A stretch of 64,000 nt of DNA from NCBI RefSeq assembly GCF_002863565.1, contig NZ_PGUW01000001.1, forward strand, positions 1 through 64,000, given 5' to 3'. This stretch comes from Bacillus sp. V5-8f (lineage in GTDB: Bacteria; Bacillota; Bacilli; Bacillales; DSM-1321). Within the stretch, counting starts at the first letter, position 1; each line of letters begins with the position of its first letter. Under the pieces are notes generated by a model. The model was not told the origin of the DNA. It ran no database searches and worked only from the letters and a program-made list of their open reading frames with translations. The translations under genes and the position numbers were made by a program. Positions 45,514-53,201 of this stretch are shown here, one piece after another.

Positions 45514-46716
45514 GTGAAAAAGTGGAAATTTGTATTACTGTCGTTGGCCGTTTTCATTGGACTGTCAGTGGCCTATTACAGCATTACCCTGGCAGATACC
45601 GTTCAAACGGTGAGTGTTAAAAAGTTTGGTGCAAAAGGTGACGGAAAAACAGACGATACACGCGCCATCCAAAATGCCATTGATTCATCCAAAGGTAAAA
45701 CTATTATATTCCCTAAAGGTACATACGCCATCCGTGAAATTACTCTGCGGGATAACACGTCCCTTAAAGGCGAACAAGCTGTCATCCAGGCTGGCCAGGA
45801 AGGGAAAAGGTTAGTGAACCTGTACGGACGCAATCTCACCATTGCCGATTTAACGTTTGATGGAAAAGAGCAAGTAATCAATGGGTTTTTTATTCATAAA
45901 GGCGCCCAGGATATCAAGATTACCAATACTACGATTCAAAACTTTTCCACAAGTAACCCTAACCTCGATAATCATCCCATTCCCGTCGGCATTCGCATTG
46001 TGGGAGAAACCAAAAATATTCTGATTGATAACACAACCGTGAAAAACATTTACTCGAAGGTGCGCGTTAAATCATCTGGCGATCATTATGTTTCTAGAGG
46101 GATTTTTCTAATGCCATATACGGTGGCAAAGCCTGAAAAAGCACCTGAAAATATTGTGATACAAAACTCTGTCTTTGATGGGATTGGTCCAAAGGATGAC
46201 GGAGACGGAATCAATGTCCAGAGCTTCAAACAAAAAGTGACGATTACGATTCAAAATAATCGATTCGAAAATAACCATAAACGCGCCCTTAAGATACAAG
46301 ATCCTGGTGCTATCATAAAAGGTAACACCATCATCAATTCATTTAATGGAAATAACCATTATGATACATACAACATCCCGGACAATTATGATATGTATGC
46401 AGCCATATCTGTTTATGCAAATGATGTAATCGTTGAAGACAATGATATCACTGGTATAGGGAGCTTTTCTGCAGCAATCGATATCGATAGTGCACAGAAT
46501 GTTACCATCAATAATAATAGGATAGAAAACGGCATCGATTCCAGATACAATTTGAATCCATTAATCCGGATCAATACTGTGTACAACCGGACTAAAGCGA
46601 TCTCCGGATTAACCATAACGAATAATACGCTGAAAAACGGATCAAATGGCATTTACTTTTCAAGCCCGGTAAGAAATGTGACAGTGAGCAATAATACATT
46701 AGTCAATTCTAAATAA
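45514..46716 (+). CDS. Secreted right-handed beta-helix protein (pectate lyase superfamily), copy 1
   Basis: A 400-residue protein starting at GTG 45514 after TAGGAGGAGA. A signal peptide, about 1-28, ends TLADT. The pectate-lyase-3 N-terminus SVKKFGAKGDGKTDDTRAIQ follows, then many PbH1-type turns with the N-N-x pattern (TIQNNRFENNHKRALKIQDP, ISGLTITNNTLKNGSNGIYF). Family members degrade or modify acidic polysaccharides, or act as tailspike-like depolymerases; no active-site pair can be assigned with confidence. The paralogue that follows is about 40% similar by eye. A target among wall or exopolysaccharides is plausible. Confidence 0.85.
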   Translation: MKKWKFVLLSLAVFIGLSVAYYSITLADTVQTVSVKKFGAKGDGKTDDTRAIQNAIDSSKGKTIIFPKGTYAIREITLRDNTSLKGEQAVIQAGQEGKRLVNLYGRNLTIADLTFDGKEQVINGFFIHKGAQDIKITNTTIQNFSTSNPNLDNHPIPVGIRIVGETKNILIDNTTVKNIYSKVRVKSSGDHYVSRGIFLMPYTVAKPEKAPENIVIQNSVFDGIGPKDDGDGINVQSFKQKVTITIQNNRFENNHKRALKIQDPGAIIKGNTIINSFNGNNHYDTYNIPDNYDMYAAISVYANDVIVEDNDITGIGSFSAAIDIDSAQNVTINNNRIENGIDSRYNLNPLIRINTVYNRTKAISGLTITNNTLKNGSNGIYFSSPVRNVTVSNNTLVNSK

Positions 46717-46734
46717 GATAAAGGATGTTAGAAT

Positions 46735-47916
46735 GTGAATACAAAAAAATGGGTCATCGCCGTGCTGTTTTTCGGTCTTGTTGTTTCTGTTTCGAGCTTC
46801 TTTCCCGTAAAAACCATGGCGGCAACAGTTATAAATGTCAAAGACTTCGGTGCAAAAGGGGATGGCAAAACGGACGACACAAACGCCATTCAGCTGGCTC
46901 TTTGGGAGGGTGAAGGCAAACAAGTGTTGATCCCTAGAGGGACTTACCGAATCAGCTACCTCACCATTCCATACAATGTTTCAATCATTGGAACAAGTGC
47001 AGTGTTAAAAGCTAATCAACCAATTTCTTATGTGTTAAAAGTCGAAGGAAGCAATGTGAAAATCCAAGGCTTAGTGATTGACGGGAATAATCAGAGCATT
47101 CAAGGAGTAAGCATTGGGGCCAATTTAAACGACATTTCGATAACGAAATCAGTGGTGCAGAATATTACACAGGACATAAAGTTTAAGAACCAAATTCCAG
47201 TCGGGATTAGACTTGATGGAAATACAAGTAATGTCTTGTTGGATGCAGTCCAGGTTAAAAACATCAATGGAAAATACAATATCGGAAACGCGAAACAGGC
47301 AGCAGGATTGTTCATCGCTCCGTCAAGAGCGGACCTGAGTCCTGGACAGAATATCCTCATTAAAAACTCAACATTCACGGGCATTGGCCCGCGCAGCAAT
47401 AGCGATGGCATTCTCGTGAGGGGTTTCACACAGCCAGCCGGGATCACTATCGAGAATAATTCCTTTACCCGGGTGCGTGACCGGGCTATAAGAATTTTGA
47501 GCCCTGGTGTTACGGTGAAACGCAACAGAATCGTTAATTCCTTTAAGGGAAATAATCCCGGAATCGTCGCTGCGAATAATCAATTTGACATGACATCGGG
47601 CATCTATATCGGCGCAGACAACGTGACGGCAGACGGAAACATTATCAATGGCTTAGGAAGCTATTTCGCAGCCATCGAAGTAACGGGCGCAAGTAACGTG
47701 ACACTTAAGAACAATACATTATCAAATGGATCGAACTACACGAATTCCGATTTGATCCGCGTCAATACTGCCAGTGCAGGCGCAAACGCTAAAGCAACCT
47801 TATATAACTTAACGATCAGCAAAAATACCTTAAGGAACGGGTTGAATGGAATTCGGCTGACATCAGGTGTTGAAAATTTTATTTCTACTGATAATGTGTA
47901 TGACAATTGTAGGTAA
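46735..47916 (+). CDS. Secreted right-handed beta-helix protein (pectate lyase superfamily), copy 2
   Basis: A 393-residue paralogue of the preceding gene, 18 bases downstream, with a GTG start and only a weak site (AAGGATG). A signal peptide, about 1-24, ends KTMAA. NVKDFGAKGDGKTDDTNAIQ begins the helix. The same PbH1 turns recur (ITIENNSFTRVRDRAIRILS, LTISKNTLRNGLNGIRLTSG). Tandem duplication followed by divergence is evident, and the shared transcript ends at the terminator near 47970. The function is inferred only from the fold. Confidence 0.85.
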   Translation: MNTKKWVIAVLFFGLVVSVSSFFPVKTMAATVINVKDFGAKGDGKTDDTNAIQLALWEGEGKQVLIPRGTYRISYLTIPYNVSIIGTSAVLKANQPISYVLKVEGSNVKIQGLVIDGNNQSIQGVSIGANLNDISITKSVVQNITQDIKFKNQIPVGIRLDGNTSNVLLDAVQVKNINGKYNIGNAKQAAGLFIAPSRADLSPGQNILIKNSTFTGIGPRSNSDGILVRGFTQPAGITIENNSFTRVRDRAIRILSPGVTVKRNRIVNSFKGNNPGIVAANNQFDMTSGIYIGADNVTADGNIINGLGSYFAAIEVTGASNVTLKNNTLSNGSNYTNSDLIRVNTASAGANAKATLYNLTISKNTLRNGLNGIRLTSGVENFISTDNVYDNCR

Positions 47917-47969
47917 ATCATTGAAAACCTCAGCAATAATCAAAAACTTTGTTTAAGATATAAACTAAA

Positions 47970-48012
47970 AAAAGGCAGAGAACTTAACACGTTCTCTGCC
48001 TTCATTTTTTTT
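47970..48012 (+). terminator. Terminator after the beta-helix pair
   Basis: AAGGCAGAGAAC-TTAACAC-GTTCTCTGCCTT is a perfect 12-bp stem followed by CATTTTTTTT. Confidence 0.9.
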
Positions 48013-48030
48013 AATCAATCGTTTGATTAA
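48011..48030. repeat. Palindromic site TTAATCAATCGTTTGATTAA
   Basis: A 20-bp near-palindrome with one mismatched pair. A perfect version (TTAATCAAACGTTTGATTAA) lies at 52379-52398. It could be a regulator-binding site or a small repeat; it overlaps the T-tract of the preceding terminator. Confidence 0.6.
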
Positions 48031-48051
48031 ACTTTAGCAATTTAAAGCGGC

Positions 48052-48065
48052 GGGGGACTGACCCC
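48052..48065. repeat. Half copy of the palindromic repeat
   Basis: GGGGGACTGACCCC is identical to the right arm of the 52-bp repeats at 14618 and 45339, here preceded by GCGGC. The left arm and central part are missing, so this is a truncated copy, at the 3' end of the next minus-strand gene. Confidence 0.7.
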
Positions 48066-48072
48066 CTAATTG

Positions 48073-48681
48073 TTAATTGCCTAACGCTTTTTTAATGGCG
48101 GCCACCTCGGCTGCAGAGAAACGTGAATACGCTATTTGCAAAGCCATAGCTTCTTGTTCAGCGGTTAATCCATTTTTAGAAGCCTTGTTGTAAATCGCAA
48201 TCTCTTCTGCTGTAAAACGGCTTAACGCAAATTGAACGGCCTCTTCCCGTGAAGAAAACTGCAGTCCACTATTGATGTTTTTTTGTTGAGAAGAAGCTGT
48301 TGACTCATTATTTTTAGTTGCGGGATTTTGAGGCTCTGTCTCTTGCTTTTCATCTTGCTGGGATATTGATTGTGCTTTTACTTCTTGTTCAGAAGCACCC
48401 TCGTTTGAAGATATCGTTCCATCCTTAACACTTTCTTCAGCAGCGCTATTTTGATCAGTTACTGAAACATTTTGCTCTTCTTGTTCAGTTACCGTTTCCG
48501 TTTCATTTATTGAAGCTTCTTTCTCAACATTTTTTGTTGAGTTCCCAGATGAATGCTGCTCTGTGTTTGAAGCAACTGTTTTCTCTTTGGATGTAAGAAA
48601 CTTGTTGCCCAAAACGATGATAGTAATAAACATAACTAACAAAATGCTAATACTGACAATGCTCTTGTTTTTTAACCACAT
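48073..48681 (-). CDS. Membrane-anchored low-complexity protein of unknown function
   Basis: A 202-residue protein. One membrane segment at about 9-28 (SIVSISILLVMFITIIVLGN) works as a signal anchor. A Ser/Thr/Glu/Gln-rich linker, about 33-140, follows. The C-terminal 55 residues hold two similar units (VQFALSRFTAEEIAIYNKA and LQIAYSRFSAAEVAAIKKAL), suggesting a short tandem helical domain outside the membrane. I do not know the family. The strand is opposite to the beta-helix genes and the same as the SbsC-like gene, from which a terminator separates it. Confidence 0.75.
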   Translation of the reverse strand: MWLKNKSIVSISILLVMFITIIVLGNKFLTSKEKTVASNTEQHSSGNSTKNVEKEASINETETVTEQEEQNVSVTDQNSAAEESVKDGTISSNEGASEQEVKAQSISQQDEKQETEPQNPATKNNESTASSQQKNINSGLQFSSREEAVQFALSRFTAEEIAIYNKASKNGLTAEQEAMALQIAYSRFSAAEVAAIKKALGN

Positions 48682-48775
48682 TTTAAATACCCCTTAATTG
48701 GAAATATTACGCCTTGAAGATTTGACACAAAATATTTAAAGTCGTATTGATAATATTAACAACTAACTGCATAGA

Positions 48776-48806
48776 TAAAGAAAGGGCAGGGATCCATACC
48801 CTGCCC
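48776..48806 (-). terminator. Terminator after the SbsC-like gene
   Basis: Minus strand GGGCAGGG-TATGGAT-CCCTGCCC followed by TTTCTTT is a strong 8-bp GC-rich stem. Confidence 0.88.
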
Positions 48807-48864
48807 AGCCTCTAAAAGTCTTAATCGTTTAAATTTAAAGTGGTTATCCTAAACTGTTACCAAT

Positions 48865-51246
48865 TTATGCAGTTTTAAATACAACCTGATAGTTTTTGAA
48901 GGTAATTGTTCTATCTGCCAAATTAGCTAGTTTAGTTAACTCTAGCGTATTACCATTCGTTACTAAACGAACCGCAGTTTCAATTTCTGCTATAGTATCT
49001 GCAGATCCTCCATTAACATCCACACTATCATAGTCTAAAGCTGCTGCAAGTAGAGTTGTAAAGTATATTCCTTGTTGATTTAACTGGCCAATAGTGACAT
49101 CTTCATTTGTATAGATTGTTACTTCAGCTGTCTTTATATTATTTGGTGTTGTGCCAGTTTTAGCGATTTTGAAATATTTATTTTCAATGATACTCGCTGA
49201 AGCTCCTGGTCCTAATTTAATAGTAGCGTTAATAGGATAAGCTTGATAGCCTGTTTTAGTGATATTTCCTTCAACTTTTATATCTCCACCGTTTAACACA
49301 CTCCTAAGTATACCAAGGCTTACTCCATCAGCTCCAGTATCTAACCCACCAAGAATTTGAGTTGTTGTAATAGAAGCAGTACCTGTTGATGAAACTGGAA
49401 CTGTTATAGGGTTTTGAATCAATTCAAGATTTCTACTCATCGATTTAACTGAAGTGATTGTAACCTGAGAACCGGCAAGTCCATTAGTAATTTCGAGTCC
49501 TTTGAATTTAAAAGAATTGTCAAAGCTATCGCTACTCAAATCCACTTCCTGATTGTTGGCTACTGGCACATCTCTTGTGCCATCTATGAGGATAACTGGG
49601 CTACTAATAACCGGTAAGGTTGTTGGTGGTGGTGGTGGAGTCGAACCGCCACCACCTCCGCCTCCGCCGCCACTAGACGGTGGTGTTGTTGGTGTTGTTG
49701 GTGTTGTCGGTGGATTAGATGGTTTAGTAGTTTCTTTCGGTGGTGTTCCTCCGACTGATACGCCTTCATCCGCTTTCTCGACTGTACCTTTGTTATCAAC
49801 TTCTACTTTACCTGTTACAGCAGGGTCTTTAGTAATTGCACTTACTGTAGCTCCCTGTGCTACATCAATTTTAGCTGCTGCTTTCACCTCAATTGAACCT
49901 ACTTTTGCTCCTGCTTCAACTGAAATGGACGCATTTGCACCTGTTACACTGATTTGAGTCGTTGAAAAGTCACCCTTCAAAGAAACACCCTCAGACTGTG
50001 CATTTCCTTGAGCTGCTACAGTAATTGCACCGAATGCACCACTTTGAGCTGAATTTATACTAATTTTACCTTGTGCGCCGGCTTTTTCAGTTACAGTTAC
50101 ATTATTAATTTTAGTAGTGCTCTGTGCAACAATGTTTGAACCATTTGCATCGTTTACCACTAAATCATCAGCTTGTACATTGTTTAGGTACAGACTGTGG
50201 TCCGCAATATCTTCAACTATAATTTGACCACCAGAAGTGGTGCCCTTGTTGACTTTTACGTTTTCAAGCGAGACAGTACCCGACCCGGTTTTATCACCTT
50301 TAACAATGATATTCCCATTTACCACTACATTTGCCAGCTTAATATGTGTATCTTTACCAGCAAAAATGGTTACATTCTGGTTTAACGTTACTGGTTTTGC
50401 ACTGCTTCCTCCCACCGTAGTTGGTTTTGAAGAAACTTTGGAGACTGCTGTATAAATTACTCCATGTTTAGTCATTTCCTCTTTTAATGGAAGGTAATTT
50501 GCCATTAGTTTTTTATATAGGTTACTTTGTGTCCAAAGATACTGTTTCGTGTTGTTATCAGCAATAATTCTTTGGATATAGTTGTTATAAGATTGTGCCT
50601 TAGCGTAATTTTCCTGTTTTAAAGCGGCCGCAAGGTACTCAGTGTTGTTTTTCCAACTGAACGTAAAACTTGCTGTATTTTTTACAGTTTTAGCCTTTGT
50701 AGAATAAGCGTTTGCCAGTGCAGCACGTGTTGTAGTCCCATAGACATACTTAACTTGACTATCAAACTGTTTAATTTCGTTAGCAACTTTTACATAAGCA
50801 TTAAAACTCGTATTATCTAATCTATGGGATTTTAAGTAAACATCCATAATTCGAGTTGAATTTAACAACTTTTTCCCTGTATTGACAGCGGCTATGTATT
50901 TTGTTGTGCGGTCCAACGTTGGTTTCACTTTTTGGGATAAACGTGTTTGAAGGACTGTTTTTTCCTTACCTTTTGCTTTCTTTACGGCAGCAAAAGCTTG
51001 ATTATAAGCCGTTAAAGTATCTTTATGCAGTTTTGCATTCGGAAGATCGACCGGGGACTTTGGATACAATTTCTTTCTCGTGTCATAGTTGATTTCTGCT
51101 GCTAGTTTTGCTGCCAATTTTTCAGCTTTGACAACAGAGTTTTGGGCACTCGATGCTGCTTCAACATCTGTTGGCTGTCCTACTGCAACGACACCCGAGA
51201 AAGCTGTAGTTACAGCCAACACTTTTGCTAAATCTTGTTTCTTCAT
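48865..51246 (-). CDS. SbsC-like S-layer-type surface protein
   Basis: A 793-residue secreted protein starting at ATG 51246 behind TTTAGGAGGC. A signal peptide, about 1-30, ends TDVEA. The N-terminal helical region, about 31-265, resembles the coiled-coil, polymer-binding domain of SbsC from Geobacillus, including a VYGTTTRAALANAYSTKAKT segment like SbsC VYGKTTRDLL. About 280-490 is a beta-helix of repeated VTVT/ISV-type turns. About 500-555 is a linker of Pro/Thr and a run of nine Gly. The rest is beta-rich with no wall-sorting motif. It is most likely held by its N-terminus on secondary cell wall polymer. Strong own promoter and terminator suggest high expression. Confidence 0.78.
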   Translation of the reverse strand: MKKQDLAKVLAVTTAFSGVVAVGQPTDVEAASSAQNSVVKAEKLAAKLAAEINYDTRKKLYPKSPVDLPNAKLHKDTLTAYNQAFAAVKKAKGKEKTVLQTRLSQKVKPTLDRTTKYIAAVNTGKKLLNSTRIMDVYLKSHRLDNTSFNAYVKVANEIKQFDSQVKYVYGTTTRAALANAYSTKAKTVKNTASFTFSWKNNTEYLAAALKQENYAKAQSYNNYIQRIIADNNTKQYLWTQSNLYKKLMANYLPLKEEMTKHGVIYTAVSKVSSKPTTVGGSSAKPVTLNQNVTIFAGKDTHIKLANVVVNGNIIVKGDKTGSGTVSLENVKVNKGTTSGGQIIVEDIADHSLYLNNVQADDLVVNDANGSNIVAQSTTKINNVTVTEKAGAQGKISINSAQSGAFGAITVAAQGNAQSEGVSLKGDFSTTQISVTGANASISVEAGAKVGSIEVKAAAKIDVAQGATVSAITKDPAVTGKVEVDNKGTVEKADEGVSVGGTPPKETTKPSNPPTTPTTPTTPPSSGGGGGGGGGSTPPPPPTTLPVISSPVILIDGTRDVPVANNQEVDLSSDSFDNSFKFKGLEITNGLAGSQVTITSVKSMSRNLELIQNPITVPVSSTGTASITTTQILGGLDTGADGVSLGILRSVLNGGDIKVEGNITKTGYQAYPINATIKLGPGASASIIENKYFKIAKTGTTPNNIKTAEVTIYTNEDVTIGQLNQQGIYFTTLLAAALDYDSVDVNGGSADTIAEIETAVRLVTNGNTLELTKLANLADRTITFKNYQVVFKTA

Positions 51247-51298
51247 TATGAGCCTCCTAAATATATTATACACATCGAAACTATTTTCTCATAAACAA

Positions 51299-51327
51299 AT
51301 AATATCACTATAGGAAAATAGAAACAA
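51299..51327 (-). promoter_or_regulatory. Sigma-A promoter of the SbsC-like gene
   Basis: Minus strand TTGTTT (51322-51327), 17-base spacer and TATTAT (51299-51304) with TGA just before the -10, about 50 bases from the start codon. Confidence 0.68.
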
Positions 51328-51572
51328 TGTTTTTCATAACTTTTACCAAATTTACAAACATTTTTTTACATTTTTTTCAACCTCTTACTATTAATATCGG
51401 TTAAAATTTATAATATTAAACAAGAGAACTGGTAGTTATGAAAAGTACGGTGATTCAAAGTACAATAACACATTAAAATCCACTAAAATGGGACAAAAGT
51501 CCGTTATTCACTGTATGACTACTATTTGGGTATATGATAGGATAATGAAAAAGGATATGTGAGAGGACAGAA
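51328..51572. other. Divergent intergenic region
   Basis: Very AT-rich spacer between the SbsC-like gene and the plus-strand 260-residue gene. Apart from the promoter at 51299-51327, there is a possible TATGAT -10 near 51533 for the plus-strand gene but no matching -35. No reading frame seen. Confidence 0.4.
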
Positions 51573-52355
51573 ATGAAAAAAATCATAATAATCGCTTCTA
51601 GTGTACTGGTGATCGGAGCTGTTGCCGTGGGACATAAATATCAGGAAGATCAAGTGGCGAAAACAACTATAAAGGCTAAAGAAACAATGAAGAAGCCAGA
51701 AAACAAAAAACGAATGGTGGAAATTGAGCAGGCTACCGGCAAAACCGCTGTGAATGAAGATGGAAAAATAAAAACAAACACAACAAAAGCGGGTTCCCAG
51801 TCGAACATAAGCCAAAATGAACTGAATACCTATAGGGAAAGTACAAGTGGGAGAGCTGAACATAACCCAGAGTCGACTTCCATTTTGTCTAACTCAAATC
51901 AGCGTAACCAGAGTGCAACTTCAAATAATCAGCCGAACCAAAGTGCAACTTCAAATAATCAGGCTAATACAAGTTCTAAAAGCGATTCCACTAATTCATC
52001 AAGCAACTCCAATAAAAAGAAGACAAAAGAAGAAATCACGAGTACTTACCGTACCGTATTTGGTGAACTTGAAGCACAGGAAACAAGTAAGATTGACCAA
52101 TTAGTAGTCCAGGCAAAAGCTGACTATGTGTCAAAGAAATATACTAATGCAGAATTGGCGGTGAAATACCAAGAAGCTGCAAAGGCTTTAGAAAGCAATG
52201 CCGATAAATCGTTCAACATACTCTACCAACAGATGCAATTTGATTTAGAGACTAATGGTTTTAGTATCAATGACGGACAGGGATTTAAAACCGACTACCA
52301 AGCTAAAAAAGAGGAACGGAGAAATAGAGTAGTAAAACAGGTCACTGAGTTTTAA
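51573..52355 (+). CDS. Exported or membrane-anchored low-complexity protein of unknown function
   Basis: A 260-residue protein. An N-terminal hydrophobic segment, about 2-20 (KKIIIIASSVLVIGAVAVGH), acts as signal or anchor. A hydrophilic middle follows, with imperfect repeats of NQxNQSATSNNQ at about 108-135 and a Ser/Asn-rich stretch. The C-terminal helical part, about 150-260, begins KKKTKEEITSTYRTVFGELE and is rich in Lys, Gln and Glu. The family is not recognised. The start follows GAGAGGACAG. It is divergent from the SbsC-like gene and ends at a palindrome plus terminator. Confidence 0.75.
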   Translation: MKKIIIIASSVLVIGAVAVGHKYQEDQVAKTTIKAKETMKKPENKKRMVEIEQATGKTAVNEDGKIKTNTTKAGSQSNISQNELNTYRESTSGRAEHNPESTSILSNSNQRNQSATSNNQPNQSATSNNQANTSSKSDSTNSSSNSNKKKTKEEITSTYRTVFGELEAQETSKIDQLVVQAKADYVSKKYTNAELAVKYQEAAKALESNADKSFNILYQQMQFDLETNGFSINDGQGFKTDYQAKKEERRNRVVKQVTEF

Positions 52356-52378
52356 CATTTTAACTTGATAAAATGGGA

Positions 52379-52398
52379 TTAATCAAACGTTTGATTAA
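52379..52398. repeat. Perfect 20-bp palindrome TTAATCAAACGTTTGATTAA
   Basis: An exactly self-complementary site located 23 bases after the stop of the 260-residue protein gene and before its terminator. It matches the site at 48011-48030 at 19 of 20 positions. Confidence 0.7.
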
Positions 52399-52415
52399 AT
52401 TAGGCTGAGCATAAA

Positions 52416-52462
52416 AAGGCACAGGAGAGAATTACTTTCACTCGTGCCTCTTTATTTTTAAA
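52416..52462 (+). terminator. Terminator after the 260-residue protein gene
   Basis: AGGCAC and GTGCCT close a loop of about 20 bases, followed by CTTTATTTTT. The stem is short, so efficiency is uncertain. Confidence 0.55.
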
Positions 52463-52769
52463 GGAACCGTAAGATACACTATCGCTGAGTTCCGAGTTAT
52501 GTCTCCACGGCTTACCAATGACGAAACACTTCTCCCACTGACACCCCTTTTTGATCAGTCCCATTGAAAAAAACTCGTCTTATTTTTGACTGTATTGTTC
52601 TGCAACTTTTAAGAAATCATCCACCCGTTCTATATCGCGTATTCTAATATTCTCGCAATTCAAGATTATAAAAACGAAAAATGAGTAAAGGTAGTAGTAC
52701 CGGATTATCAAAAATCTTGCTGCTAAATTTACAAACTAAAATCCCATGATATTCACCATGGGATTTCTT
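52463..52769. other. Region without an intact gene; possible gene remnant
   Basis: On the minus strand a frame of 43 codons (52580-52711) ends with NIRIRDIERVDDFLKVAEQY, sequence that looks like a real protein C-terminus. It has no acceptable ribosome binding site or ATG. It may be a remnant of a decayed gene. Nothing else is apparent. Confidence 0.3.
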
Positions 52770-53126
52770 TTAATTCATGATATTCATTTCAAAAACGATG
52801 CCATTCTGAATCCAGACTTCCATCTTCTGGCCATATTTATTTATCCCTGTAGTTACATGGAATATACCTTCTTGTGGATATTTAGGGTGCGGCCTTTTTT
52901 CCATACTCATGATTTCCTTAACGGATGTATGCTGTAAGACAAAATCTCTCACTTCTTTATCAGTTTCAAGTTGTCCGGACTTTTTTACACCATTCTTTTC
53001 TTCTTCACTTACAGTACTACCTGCTTTCTGTGAAAGGTTCGCGTCCTCTTTTTTTTCATCACTCGCTTGACAACCCGTTAATAATAAAGCCACCGATAGC
53101 GCTATACTAGCCCTTTTATTAAGCAT
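52770..53126 (-). CDS. Putative lipoprotein of unknown function
   Basis: A 118-residue protein with a lipoprotein signal: basic start, hydrophobic core and lipobox LLTGC with Cys19 as the lipidated residue. A Lys/Glu/Ser-rich tether, about 20-55, leads to a small C-terminal domain (EVRDFVLQHTSVKEIMSMEK to GQKMEVWIQNGIVFEMNIMN) with beta strands that resembles small secreted domains of unknown role. ATG 53126 follows AGGAGGAAT. It lies downstream of the giant repeat-protein gene, past that gene's terminator, in the same direction. Confidence 0.8.
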   Translation of the reverse strand: MLNKRASIALSVALLLTGCQASDEKKEDANLSQKAGSTVSEEEKNGVKKSGQLETDKEVRDFVLQHTSVKEIMSMEKRPHPKYPQEGIFHVTTGINKYGQKMEVWIQNGIVFEMNIMN

Positions 53127-53149
53127 AATAATTCCTCCTGTTTGTTACA

Positions 53150-53192
53150 AACAAAAAGTATAAGGAAACAAATTGCAAGTTTCCTTATACTT
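53150..53192 (-). terminator. Terminator after the giant repeat-protein gene
   Basis: AAGTATAAGGAAAC and GTTTCCTTATACTT form a perfect 14-bp stem with a 9-base loop; on the minus strand TTTGTTTG follows. Confidence 0.9.
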
Positions 53193-53201
53193 CTTTCATT
53201 A

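Noticed and set aside
49553-49957. Plus-strand 134-codon frame with Gly- and Pro-runs
   Set aside because: It is the antisense of the Pro/Gly linker of the SbsC-like protein; repeats come from the coding strand.
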